Source: Serratia symbiotica | Lineage (GTDB): Bacteria; Pseudomonadota; Gammaproteobacteria; Enterobacterales; Enterobacteriaceae | Length of the DNA stretch: 64,000 bases | Reading direction: 5' to 3' | Assembly (NCBI GenBank): GCA_024160085.1 | Contig: JAMDYG010000002.1 | Coordinates: 62,001 to 126,000 of the forward strand | Part shown: in pieces, positions 40,150 to 49,088 of the stretch | Position numbering within the stretch: position 1 is the stretch's first letter | Layout: every line of letters begins with the position of its first letter | Made by a program: the position numbers and the translations under genes | Notes under the pieces: generated by a model | Databases searched by the model: none | Told to the model about the DNA's origin: nothing | Seen by the model: the letters and a program-made list of their open reading frames with translations, nothing else

Positions 40150-40697
40150 TGGATTCTGTGTAACTGCTATTATATTAAAGGTGATCGCTCAGGCAGTCAC
40201 CGAACTCGATAATAAAACGACTCATTGCCAGCTGTTAGTTCTGTGTAAGGTGGCGACGATTTCGCGGTTCAGTCATCCCTTTGGCGTACAGGGATAAAAT
40301 CTGGCTGTCTATATGCGTAATGCGCGTCTGATTTTTCTTTATGAATTAGGGTTCAAAGGTGTTTTCGTGGTCGCGTGGCGTACTAAGTTCAATCTCGCCA
40401 TCATCACAGAGCAACATTTTAGATGAGTATCCGTTGCGGGTGTTAGAGTCTGTTTTAAGGGCGTTTTTCTCGTGTACGAGGTGAGCAATTAACTCAATAT
40501 TTAGCGCAGTTTCGATGGTAAGCTGTATCAGCATACGGGAAAACTGATTAAGATCGGCTTCAGTTTTAAGGCCTTTAACCAGTTCAGCCGCAAAGACTTT
40601 AAGGACTTTGAGTGTCTTTTTGTCCATAATTTGCCTGTTCCGCTGTAGGAGTGAACATATCAAAAATAGGCAATTACACAATCTCGTTTACAGTCTC
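40150..40697 (-). mobile_element. IS256-family insertion sequence, internally deleted (copy 2)
   Basis: The minus strand begins at an end of the form agactgtaaacgagattgtg (about 40697) and codes MDKKTLKVLKVFAAELVKGLKTEADLNQFSRML, NTRNGYSSKMLLCDDGEIELSTPRDHENTF. It then jumps, after SLYAKGMTEP, to the very end NxQLAMSRFIIEFGDCLSDHL and the other terminus near 40150. The middle of the transposase is deleted. It is close in sequence to copy 1 at 10350-11600, in opposite orientation, so the two could recombine and invert what lies between them. Confidence 0.8.
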
Positions 40698-40706
40698 ATC
40701 CCTGGG

Positions 40707-40744
40707 GGCTAACGCACAGGCAACTTGCAGTATAACGGGTATAT
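40707..40744 (-). repeat. Half copy of the dispersed intergenic repeat
   Basis: Read on the minus strand this is tatacccgttatactgcaag then ttgcctgtgcgttagccc, the left end of the dispersed repeat. It is cut off where IS256 copy 2 begins. It lies 30 bases from the 3' end of cyaY, the normal neighbour of cyaA, and so marks the second side of the cyaA/cyaY breakpoint. Confidence 0.7.
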
Positions 40745-40773
40745 GCCATTTGTAGAATAATAGACAGGTAGCA

Positions 40774-41094
40774 TCAGGAAAAAGTGATGCCCTCGCCTGC
40801 CTGCATGCTGGCCACCTCGCTGAGTAACCGATAGAAAGGTTGCCCACTACGGTCACATAGCCAGATGCAGTCGTAATAATTGAAGTGATAGCCGTTGGCC
40901 TTGGTAGCCAGCCATATCTGATGGAGCGGCTCTTGGCGGTTGATGATAATTTTGCTGCCGTTTTCGAAAATTAGCGTCATCACGCCACCATGGATTTCAT
41001 AATCGATATCCGCATTGCCAGCAAAATCGTCTAATGTCTCTTCAATATTAAGCATCAATTGGTCAGCTAACTGATGAAACTCACTGTTGTTCAT
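40774..41094 (-). CDS. cyaY: Frataxin-like iron-sulfur regulator CyaY
   Basis: CyaY binds iron and IscS and tunes iron-sulfur cluster assembly. It is 106 residues, the family length, with no lesion: [23 protein letters not shown] with the acidic iron-binding helix, [39 protein letters not shown], and the [13 protein letters not shown] end. It is divergent from lptM, as in E. coli, but its usual convergent neighbour cyaA is not downstream; a repeat fragment and an IS are. Confidence 0.95.
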   Translation of the reverse strand: MNNSEFHQLADQLMLNIEETLDDFAGNADIDYEIHGGVMTLIFENGSKIIINRQEPLHQIWLATKANGYHFNYYDCIWLCDRSGQPFYRLLSEVASMQAGEGITFS

Positions 41095-41166
41095 ATTTAA
41101 TTCCTATTGCTTTTCATGATCCACCTGCGATTATAGAGGTCTTGGATACATGAATTACAGGCACTA

Positions 41167-41382
41167 ATGCAAATGAAAAAACAACTACGCTATGCGCTGC
41201 TGGCAGTTCTGCTCTCCGGACTCTCCGGCTGCGGTCTGAAAGGCCAGCTATACTTCCATCCTGCCAATCCCATTAGCAAAAAACCGGCCACGCCATCACT
41301 ACCAACGGGCGAGCAGGGGCAAAAAAATCAGCAGGAACTGCCGGGGGATTCTAAGCAAAAACCGTCGATGATCGACCAATAA
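41167..41382 (+). CDS. lptM: LPS translocon assembly lipoprotein LptM (YifL)
   Basis: LptM is a small outer-membrane lipoprotein that assists LptD maturation. It is 71 residues with a lipoprotein signal (KKQLRYALLAVLLSGLSGCG; lipobox LSGC) and the conserved mature start CGLKGQLYFHPA. The ATG at 41167 has an AGG five bases upstream. The tail is Pro/Gln/Lys-rich and poorly conserved. It lies between cyaY and dapF as in E. coli. Confidence 0.9.
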   Translation: MQMKKQLRYALLAVLLSGLSGCGLKGQLYFHPANPISKKPATPSLPTGEQGQKNQQELPGDSKQKPSMIDQ

Positions 41383-41441
41383 TACCTTGTTTGCGGTTGT
41401 TGTGCGCCACCGCAACACCATGACGGATAGCGGAGTATGAT

Positions 41442-42266
41442 ATGCAGTTCGCCAAAATGCACGGTCTGGGCAACGACTTTATGCTGGTCGATGCCATTAC
41501 TCAGAATGTCTATTTTTCACCTGAGTTGATCCGTAGGTTGTCCGATCGGCACCTGGGCATCGGCTTTGACCAATTGCTGGTGGTAGAGCCTCCTTATGAC
41601 CCTGAGTTGGATTTTCACTACCGTATCTTTAATGCTGACGGTAGTGAAGTGTCCCAGTGTGGCAACGGCGCACGCTGTTTCGCACGCTTTGTGCAACTGA
41701 AGGGGCTTACTAATAAGTGCGAGCTCCGTGTCAGCACCCAGGGCAGGCGCATGGTGCTTAATGTGACTGGCAACGATCAGGTGTGTGTCAATATGGGGGA
41801 ACCCAATTTCGATCCGCAGGCGGTGCCATTCCGTGCCACTAAGGCAGAGAAGACCCACATCATGCATGCTGCGGAACATACCGTGCTGTGCGGCATAGTG
41901 TCGATGGGCAACCCACATTGTGTTTTACAGGTAGATGATGTCAACACCGCCAAGGTGGCACTGCTTGGGCCGGTGCTAGAATGGCATGAGCGATTTCCTG
42001 AACGAGCTAACATTGGCTTTATGCAAATCGTCAGCCGCGAACACATCAAGCTGCGCGTCTACGAGCGTGGCAGCGGTGAAACACTGGCTTGCGGTAGCGG
42101 TGCTTGTGCAGCGGTAGCGGTGGGTATCCAACAAGAATTACTTTCCGAGGAAGTGCGTGTGGAACTGCTAGGTGGTAGCCTGCATATTCGCTGGAAAGGG
42201 CCAGGTAGCCCGCTGTTTATGACCGGCCAGGCAACCCATGTCTATGACGGATTTATTCACCTATGA
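41442..42266 (+). CDS. dapF: Diaminopimelate epimerase DapF
   Basis: DapF converts LL- to meso-diaminopimelate, precursor of lysine and peptidoglycan. It is 274 residues, the standard size and intact: [54 protein letters not shown] with the first active-site Cys and [19 protein letters not shown] with the second. The end [15 protein letters not shown] is complete. It overlaps the next gene by four bases (ATGA), so translation is probably coupled. Confidence 0.97.
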   Translation: MQFAKMHGLGNDFMLVDAITQNVYFSPELIRRLSDRHLGIGFDQLLVVEPPYDPELDFHYRIFNADGSEVSQCGNGARCFARFVQLKGLTNKCELRVSTQGRRMVLNVTGNDQVCVNMGEPNFDPQAVPFRATKAEKTHIMHAAEHTVLCGIVSMGNPHCVLQVDDVNTAKVALLGPVLEWHERFPERANIGFMQIVSREHIKLRVYERGSGETLACGSGACAAVAVGIQQELLSEEVRVELLGGSLHIRWKGPGSPLFMTGQATHVYDGFIHL

Positions 42267-42969
42267 AAAACGTAGAAGAGCAGAGCATCACCAGTATTGT
42301 GCTAGATGACTACACCGTAATGCAGTATCTGCTGCAAAACCCGGATTTCTTTATTCGCAATGCGCGTAGGGTTGAACAAATACGTGTTCCCCATCCGGTA
42401 CGTGGCACTGTCTCACTGGTGGAGTGGCACCTGGCTCGTCAACGTAATCACGTTAACCAACTGGAAGAAGAAATCACCCTGTTGATGGAACAAGCCAACG
42501 CCAACGAAATCCTGTTCACCAGCCTACTATATCTGCAAGCTAGCCTGATAACCGCTGACAGCTTGCAGGACATGCTTAATCGTTTGCAATGCTGGGCGCG
42601 CGGTTTCGGCCTTGCCGGTGCCAGTATCCGGCTGTTTTCCGATCGCTGGAACATCGGCGCACCGTCCGATTTTACTCATCTGGCGCTGACGCGTTCAGCG
42701 TTTGAACCGCTACGTATTCAGCTTTTGGGCGATGAGCTGCATTTCCTTGGTTGTTTGAATGGCCCCGAATTGCTGCTGCTATTACCGCAAGTCAAATGGG
42801 TCGGTTCGGTGGCATTGTCAATGCTGGGAGACACAGGGGAACTGGGCATGGTGATCTTCAGCAGCCGCGACACGCAACACTATCAACTAGGTATGGGTAC
42901 GGTGATACTCACAATCAGTTGGCACGCATGCTGTCAACACTGCTGAAACGTTGGATCGAACGCGCATGA
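42263..42969 (+). pseudogene. yigA: DUF484 (YigA) family protein, C-terminal frameshift
   Basis: DUF484 is a GAF-like domain protein of unknown role between dapF and xerC. Most of the protein is open: [75 protein letters not shown]. Just after GTVILT (about 42915) a short indel puts the correct ending, QLARMLSTLLKRWIERA, in another frame that stops at 42969, overlapping the xerC ATG. The frame as it stands ends 23 bases earlier with a wrong tail (ISWHACCQHC). The loss covers about 17 residues, so activity could persist. Confidence 0.8.
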
Positions 42970-43880
42970 ACCCACTGGCGGCCAGCTTGCAACTGCCAGT
43001 GGATGCTTTCCTGCGCTATCTAAAGGTGGAACGCCAACCCAGCACGCTGACGCAGCTCAGCTATACGCATCAGCTTCAGGCGTTGATGCTACTGGCACAC
43101 AAAAGCATCAGCGTGAACAAATAGACATCACTGGGCGCCGCTGCAGTGCGCATGCTGGCAGTGCGTAGCAAACGTGCTGGCCTACAAGTCTGCCAGCCTG
43201 GCGTTACTTCTGTTATCGTTGCGTAGCTTTCTCGACTGGCTCGTCAGCTAGGGCGTGCTAAATGCTAACCCCGCTAAAAGCATCTGCACGCCCCACAGCG
43301 GCTGCCACCCACCGAAAAATATCGACGTCAATGAAATGAACCAATTGTTAGATATCTATCTCAATGATCCACTGGCGGTATGCGATCGCGCCATGCTAGA
43401 GACAATATACGGTGCCGGTTTACGCTTGTCCGAGCTGGTGGGGCTAGACTGCCGCCATATCGATTTAGCCGCTGGTGAGATCTGGGTGATGGGTAAAGGC
43501 AGTAAGGAGCGCAATCTGCTACTAGGGCGCCCCGCCGTCACCTGGCTGCAACACTGGGTGGCGATACGCGAGCTATTTGAGCCAGAGGACGATGCGATAT
43601 TCCTGTCTAACCAAGGGCGGAGCATCTCGCCACGCAATGTGCAGAAACGCTTCGCTGAATGAGGCGTAAAGCAGGGAGTCAACAGCCATATTCATCCGCA
43701 TAAACTGCGCCACTCGTTTGCCACCTACATGCTGGAATCCAGTGGCGATCTGCGCGTGGTGCAGGAACTACTCAGCCATGCCAATCTGACCACTACCCAA
43801 ATTTATACCCACCTTGACTTTCAACATCTGGCAAAGGTGTACGATGCCGCGCATCCACACGTGCCAAACGGGGGAAATCC
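42966..43880 (+). pseudogene. xerC: xerC, chromosome dimer resolution recombinase, broken
   Basis: XerC with XerD resolves chromosome dimers at dif. ATG at 42966 reads NPLAASLQLPVDAFLRYLKVERQPST, then TAG after SISVNK. A frameshift follows, then [20 protein letters not shown]. The catalytic part is long and clear ([41 protein letters not shown] in place of Trp, [46 protein letters not shown]). It has the Arg, HxLR and Tyr residues. The end AHPRAKRG is shifted and runs into the yigB frame. Loss of XerC should compromise dimer resolution unless the chromosome rarely forms dimers. Confidence 0.88.
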
Positions 43881-43882
43881 TG

Positions 43883-44600
43883 ATGTATTTTTACCGTCCG
43901 CTACGCCAGCTGGCCGCGCTGACATTCGCGATCTGGACGATACGCTATTGTACGATAACCGCCAAGCCATCAGGCAAACCGAACAGCAATCGTTGGCGTT
44001 TCTGCAAAATTACTATCCTCGCCTGAGCCGCTTCCAGTCGACAGACCTTCACCGCCTGCGTCAGTAACTGTGTGAGCAAGAGACAGATATTTACCACGAT
44101 GTCACTCAGTGGCGCTGGAGCGATATCCATCTGGCACTGAGCTGAAAGGGGCTAAGCGATGTTGAAGCCACCATCGGTGCCAAATGCGGCAATGCAAAAC
44201 TTTGCGCTATGGTGCAGCCTCCTCATTGAGGTACCAGCAGCGACTCACGCCACCCTGAGGGAGTTGGGAGAACGCTACCCACTGGTGGCGTCACCAACGG
44301 CAATGCCGATCCGGCGTTGTGCAGGCTTGGCGGTTACTTCCAATTCGTGCTGCGTGCCGGACAGGATGGACGCGCCAACCTATATTAGGACAGGTACCAC
44401 AGTTGGCCAGCGAGCGTCTGGGCGTCGCGGCTAGACAGATCCTCTATGTGGGCGACGATCTGACCACCTATATCGCTGGCGCGTTGTGTGTGGGCTTTCA
44501 AGCCTGCTAGATCAATGAGCATCAACGCGATCTAATGCAGTCCGCCGACAGCCGCTTACTGCCACACATTGAAATTTCGCAGTTGGCGGTTGGCATCGCT
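43883..44600 (+). pseudogene. yigB: yigB, HAD-family FMN/pyrimidine phosphatase, broken
   Basis: YigB dephosphorylates FMN and the riboflavin intermediate ARPP. ATG at 43883 reads [15 protein letters not shown]; the catalytic DLDDTLYDNR is split by a frameshift ([36 protein letters not shown] in the adjoining frame). Later parts are WRWSDIHLALS-like, GNADPALCRLGGYFQFVLRAGQDGRA, then ASERLGVAARQILYVGDDLTTYIAGAL, then TAG where a Trp is expected, then INEHQRDLMQSADSRLLPHIEISQLA. Several indels and one TAG break it. Gene order xerC-yigB-uvrD is as in E. coli. Confidence 0.82.
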
Positions 44601-44695
44601 AGCAGCATTGCTATAATCTCTACTGGAAATATGTATAAATTCCCAGTGGGAAATCTGTCTCCCAGGGTTTTCCCTTACCAATATTAATGGTGCCT

Positions 44696-46858
44696 ATGGA
44701 AGTCTCCGATCTCTTAGATAGCCTGAATGAAAAACAACGTGAAGCCGTGGCAGCACCACGTTGTAACCTGTTGGTTCTGGCCGGTGCAGGCAGCGGTAAA
44801 ACTAGGGTGCTAGTACATCGCATCGCCTGGCTACTGTCGGTAGAGAACTGCTCGCCGTACTCGATCATGGCGGTGACCTTCACCAACAAGGCCGCAGCAG
44901 AAATGCGCCACCGCATCGAACACGTGATCGGCACCAGCCAGGGTGGCATGTGGATCGGCACTTTCCACGGAATGGCGCATCGTTTGCTGCGCGCACATCA
45001 TATGGAAGCTAATCTGCCTCAAAACTTCCAGATCCTCGACAGCGATGACCAACTGCGGCTGCTCAAACGCATCGTCAACGCGTTGAATATAGACGAGAAA
45101 CAGTGGCCACCGCGCCAGGCGATGTGGTACATCAACGGCAAGAAAGATGAAGGTCTACGCTCGCAACACATTGAAACCTATAACAACCCGGTAGAAACCA
45201 CCTGGTCGCGCATCTATCAGGCTTATCAGGAGGCTTGCGATCGCGCCGGGCTAGTGGACTTTGCCGAGTTGCTGCTGCGCGCCCACGAGCTGTGGCTGAA
45301 TAAGCCGCATATCCTCAACCATTACCGCGAGCGATTCACCAATGTGCTGGTGGATGAGTTCCAAGATACCAATAGTATCCAATATGCCTGGATCCACCTG
45401 CTAGCAGGTAGCAACAGCAACGTGATGATCGTTGGCGACGATGATCAATCGATCTACGGCTGGCGCGGCGCACAAGTAGAAAACATCCAGCGCTTCCTAA
45501 AGGACTTTCCAGGTGCAAAAACCCTCCGTCTAGAGCAAAATTATCGCTCCACCAGCAATATCCTGGAAGCGGCCAACACTCTGATCGCCCATAACGCTGG
45601 GCGCATGGGCAAAAACCTGTGGACCGATGGGGGCCAAGGTGAACCTATTTCAATCTACTGTGCCTTCAACGAGCTTGACGAAGCGCGTTTCGTGGTCAAC
45701 CGTATCAAAACCTGGCAGGACAATGGCGGTACACTGAACGACTGCGCGATCCTCTACCGCAGCAACGCCCAGTCGCGGGTGCTGGAGGAAGCATTGTTGC
45801 AGTCTGCCATGTCATATCGCATTTACAGTGGTCAGCGCTTCTTTGAGCGTCAAGAAATTAAGGATGCGCTAGCTTACCTGCGCCTGATATCTAACCGCAA
45901 CGACGATGCAGCCTTTGAACGGGTGGTCAATACCCCGACGCGTGGTATCGGCGTACGTACCCTTGACATGGTGCGTCAGGTAGCATGCGATCGCCAACTG
46001 ACGCTGTGGCGGGCAACGCGTGAACTACTGTACGAAAAAGTCCTGGCTGGCCGTGCGGCCTCCGCACTGCAACGCTTTACCGAACTGGTAGATTCATTGG
46101 CGCATGAAACCGCCGAGATGCCGCTGCATATCCAGACCGATCGGGTAATCCGCGACTCTGGGTTATTTATCATGTATCAGCAGGAAAATGGCGAAAAAGG
46201 TCAGGCACGTATCGAAAACCTGGAGGAACTGGTGACGGCGACACGCCAGTACAGCTATCAGGAAGAAGATCAGGATCTGATGCCGCTGCAAGCATTTTTA
46301 TCGCATGCGGCGCTGGAAACAGGCGAAGTCCAAGCAGATGCCTATCAGTACGCGGTGCAGTTAATGACCTTGCACTCGGCCAAGGGGCTGGAATTCCCGC
46401 TGGTGTTTATCGTCGGTATGGAAGAAGGTATGTTCCCAAGCCAGATGTCACTGGACGAAAGCGGCCGGCTGGAGGAAGAACGCCGTCTGGCCTACGTGGG
46501 CATGACGCGCGCCATGCAAAAATTGACGCTGACCTACGCCGAAACACGTCGTCTGTACGGCAAAGAGGTCTATCACCGACCTTCACGCTTTATCGGCGAA
46601 TTGCCAGAACACTGTATGGAAGAGGTACGGCTACGCGCCAGCGTATCACGCCCGGTTAACCACTGCCGTATGGGGACACCAATTAGTGAAAACGACACCG
46701 GCTACAAGCTGGGCCAACGCGTACGACATCCTAAATTTGGTGAAGGTACCATCATCAATCTGGAAGGTAACGGCGAACACAGCCGATTGCAGATCGCCTT
46801 CCCTGGAGAAGGCATCAAATGGCTGGTGGCGGCGTATGCCCGCCTGGAAAGGGTTTAA
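44696..46858 (+). CDS. uvrD: DNA helicase II UvrD
   Basis: UvrD is the 3'-5' superfamily 1A helicase of nucleotide excision and mismatch repair. It is 720 residues from ATG at 44696 (MEVSDLLDSLNEKQREAVAAP), equal to E. coli. Motif I LAGAGSGKTRVLVHR, Ia TFTNKAAAEMRHR, II VDEFQDTN, III MIVGDDDQSIYGWRGA, IV RLEQNYRST, V TLHSAKGLEFPLVFIVG and VI RLAYVGMTRAMQKL are present and no lesion is seen. The C-terminal RNA-polymerase-binding tudor-like region is kept (LGQRVRHPKFGEGTIINLEG). An in-frame ATG at 44687 is the alternative start. With uvrA intact this suggests excision repair is still selected. Confidence 0.97.
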   Translation: MEVSDLLDSLNEKQREAVAAPRCNLLVLAGAGSGKTRVLVHRIAWLLSVENCSPYSIMAVTFTNKAAAEMRHRIEHVIGTSQGGMWIGTFHGMAHRLLRAHHMEANLPQNFQILDSDDQLRLLKRIVNALNIDEKQWPPRQAMWYINGKKDEGLRSQHIETYNNPVETTWSRIYQAYQEACDRAGLVDFAELLLRAHELWLNKPHILNHYRERFTNVLVDEFQDTNSIQYAWIHLLAGSNSNVMIVGDDDQSIYGWRGAQVENIQRFLKDFPGAKTLRLEQNYRSTSNILEAANTLIAHNAGRMGKNLWTDGGQGEPISIYCAFNELDEARFVVNRIKTWQDNGGTLNDCAILYRSNAQSRVLEEALLQSAMSYRIYSGQRFFERQEIKDALAYLRLISNRNDDAAFERVVNTPTRGIGVRTLDMVRQVACDRQLTLWRATRELLYEKVLAGRAASALQRFTELVDSLAHETAEMPLHIQTDRVIRDSGLFIMYQQENGEKGQARIENLEELVTATRQYSYQEEDQDLMPLQAFLSHAALETGEVQADAYQYAVQLMTLHSAKGLEFPLVFIVGMEEGMFPSQMSLDESGRLEEERRLAYVGMTRAMQKLTLTYAETRRLYGKEVYHRPSRFIGELPEHCMEEVRLRASVSRPVNHCRMGTPISENDTGYKLGQRVRHPKFGEGTIINLEGNGEHSRLQIAFPGEGIKWLVAAYARLERV

Positions 46859-46958
46859 GCGGGAGAAATGCCCAGTAGGTAATTTTTGGCTGAATAGCCA
46901 AAGCCCGGCAGCAACGGCACCTAGAGGGAGCGACCAAAGCCAACAATACTGCGCGGCT

Positions 46959-47440
46959 TCAAGTATGCAGAGTATACTGGTCACCGAGCTGCGCGGTGGC
47001 GTACCAACGCATTATCGCTTCAATTCCTTCACCTCCCTCCGGTTGTGCCCAGCGCATACAGTCTTCTTCCGTGAGTGCCTGATAAGGGCCTTGTTTCACT
47101 TCAAATACCACGCCACCTGGATCGACCGACAGCACTGCATGCCAGGTCAATGCTGCCATCTCCAGCACTTTGGTGTTTCTTCTCCAAGCAGAGTGCGTTG
47201 CGTCACTATGCCGTCATTGTTGAACTATAGAACGACAAAACGGCCACGAAGTGGCGTCAGCAACTCCCAGGTTTGTGGATGGCGATGTGGGCGGATATAG
47301 GTGCCTGGCTCCATAGCGATCGCCAACCGTTGCACCGGGTTGGTTAACTCTTGGTGTAATGTACGGTGCGTGCGCAAGCTGGCTACATGGGCAGCCTGCT
47401 CGCTCATCGTGGTCAATTCATGGGCGGTAATCTGTTTCAT
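46959..47440 (-). pseudogene. WbuC-family cupin metalloprotein, broken
   Basis: From ATG at 47440 (MKQITAHELTTMSEQAAH) the reading runs LTNPVQRLAIAMEPGTYIRPHRHPQTWELLTPLRGRFVVL, with the cupin metal motif HRHP, then TAG (relatives have Gln). It continues FNNDGIVTQRTLLGEET and shifts frame to MLEMAALTWHAVLSVDPGGVVFEVKQGPYQAL, RWYATAQLGDQY. One TAG and one frameshift break it. WbuC-type cupins are often found near O-antigen genes, but this solitary type's role is not known to me. Confidence 0.75.
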
Positions 47441-47463
47441 CAGTGAAATCTGCAAACCTATTA

Positions 47464-47720
47464 TTATACTTTATGGCGGCGTAATCTTAGCAAGATTTCT
47501 ACTGTGGTAAGAGATCTCCACGACTTTTTCTTCACATAATCCTGCGGGTTAAACGCATTTTTACCCTTGTCATAGTGGTAAATAGCGACGTAATTACCCA
47601 AAGTGCGCTGGTGCCTGATAGATACCCAGTGCGCCCTGAACTTTATGTGGCAGGTTAACCTCTGTACTTCACGCGTAAGAACTAGCTGTAAATAACGTTG
47701 GCACTCCCTCTGCCTTAACT
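47464..47720 (-). pseudogene. Unrecognised small reading frame fragment
   Basis: On the minus strand the codons read YLQLVLTREVQRLTCHIKFRAHWVSI, RHQRTLGNYVAIYHYDKGKNAF, NPQDYVKKKSWRSLTTVEILLRLRRHKV and a stop at 47464. The sequence looks protein-like (aromatic and basic residues, proline-defined turns), but I cannot name a family. It lies between the WbuC-like and rarD remnants and shares one frame with a piece of rarD, so it has no start of its own. Confidence 0.35.
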
Positions 47721-48612
47721 GTGTTTGCGTTGGGTATAAAGGGCCTCGAGGGTAAACAGCACCAGAGCCACCCAGATAAAGCCAAAGGTTATCAGCTTGT
47801 TGACCAACGGTTTCACTGTAGAAAGTGACTGCCAGCAGGAACACCAACGTTGGAGCAAGGTACTGGAAGAAACCGAGCGTCGATAGGCGCATGTGGTTGG
47901 TTGGCTGCAGCGGTAAAGAACAGCAATGACACAGTAGTGACGATGCCAGTCGCCATTAGCAGCATGTTCAGCGACCACGGGCTGGCGCTGAGTTGGCTGG
48001 TTGGGCTGTCGGAGATCAGCAGCGGGTAAACCGCCGCCGCAGGCGGTAACCACAAGGTTTCTATCAGCATACCAGTCTGGGCATCAATGTCAATCTTCTT
48101 GCGCAGTAGCCCGTAGCAGGCGAAGCTAAACGCCAGACCTAGGCCGATAATCAGTAGCGACCCAAACTGCCATAGTTGGATCAGCACGCTAAAAAAGGCC
48201 AGCGCCACCGGCTAGCCACTGTATGCGTCGAAAGCATTCGCCGAAAAATAGCATCCCCAACAGCACGTTAACCAGTGGGTTGATGAAATAGCCCAGACTG
48301 GCCTCCAGCATATGGTAGTTATTCACCGCCCAAATATATAGCAGCCAGTTGCCGCCAATTAATAATACGGTGATCACCAGCATCAGCAGCCGTTTGCGGT
48401 TTTGGCAGGCGGCGCGCACTTACGGCCAGTTACGGCTCAGAGAAATCAACAGCAGAATAAAGAAGAATGACCAGATCACCAGGTGGGGGAGGGGATCTCA
48501 TCCGCAGGCACCTGCTGGATCAGTTTGAAATAGACCGGGGCGATACCCCAAATAAGATAGGCCACCAGAGCAAAAAATGCCCTGACGTATCTGCTGAGCA
48601 TCTATCTCAATA
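47720..48612 (-). pseudogene. rarD: rarD, EamA-type drug/metabolite permease, broken
   Basis: RarD is a ten-helix permease of the EamA family. The start is degraded: IEIDAQQIRQGIFCS has ATA where the ATG of MDAKQTRQG is expected. Clear pieces follow in changing frames: LSYLGYRP (for YLIWGIAP), NRKRLLMLVITVLLIGGNWLLYIWAVNNYHMLEASLGYFINPLVN, VLLGMLFFGECFRRIQWL, GLAFSFACYGLLRKKIDIDAQTGMLIETLW, STLGFFQYLAPTLVFLLAVTFY and KLITFGFIWVALVLFTLEALYTQR. At least five frameshifts disable it. It lies between uvrD and recQ as in E. coli. Confidence 0.85.
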
Positions 48613-49088
48613 CTCTGATGGTGAAATAAGATGTGCCGAGTGTACTTAAAAGGCACTCTGCGTACAATCCCCGGTTCGGCGGTGTCCGGCACTAAGACGC
48701 CACTTGTATGTTTGTAGTTGATGTAAAAAGATAGGTTGTACGGTATTCTTACCCGGCGTGGCAGCACGTTCCCCCTCTCTTTCCTGCCCTGCAAGGTTTT
48801 CTACTCGTCCTGCCGGAATTGATGAAGGTCGTCATTGTTAAAGCATCGCGAGCAAAGATTTCGCCAAATCTGTAGGTAGCGTTAATGAATTGTAGATTTT
48901 GGGTGTAAAATAACCTGTTTTTTTGCAGCTTGAGTAAGAACCTCTCCCATTAAGCTCTTAGCCAAAGAGGGGGGTGGTGTTGGTGTCATGCTTAATAGTA
49001 TTGTGTAATAATACCCTTGGGTGTTTTACAGCAGTGGCCGCGCTGGTCGCCGCTCTGTGGGGTTATGCCGATAAAAATGGAGATGTGT
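48613..49088. other. Spacer where yigI and pldA are expected
   Basis: In E. coli yigI and pldA (outer membrane phospholipase A) lie between rarD and recQ. In these 480 bases I find no segment matching either protein. I infer deletion. A T-rich segment with ttgtgtaataatacc lies shortly before recQ and may include its promoter. Confidence 0.5.

Noticed and set aside
44600-44695. LexA box upstream of uvrD (ctggaaatatgtataaattcccag)
   Set aside because: CTG and CAG are 18 bases apart instead of 10, so it does not fit the LexA spacing.
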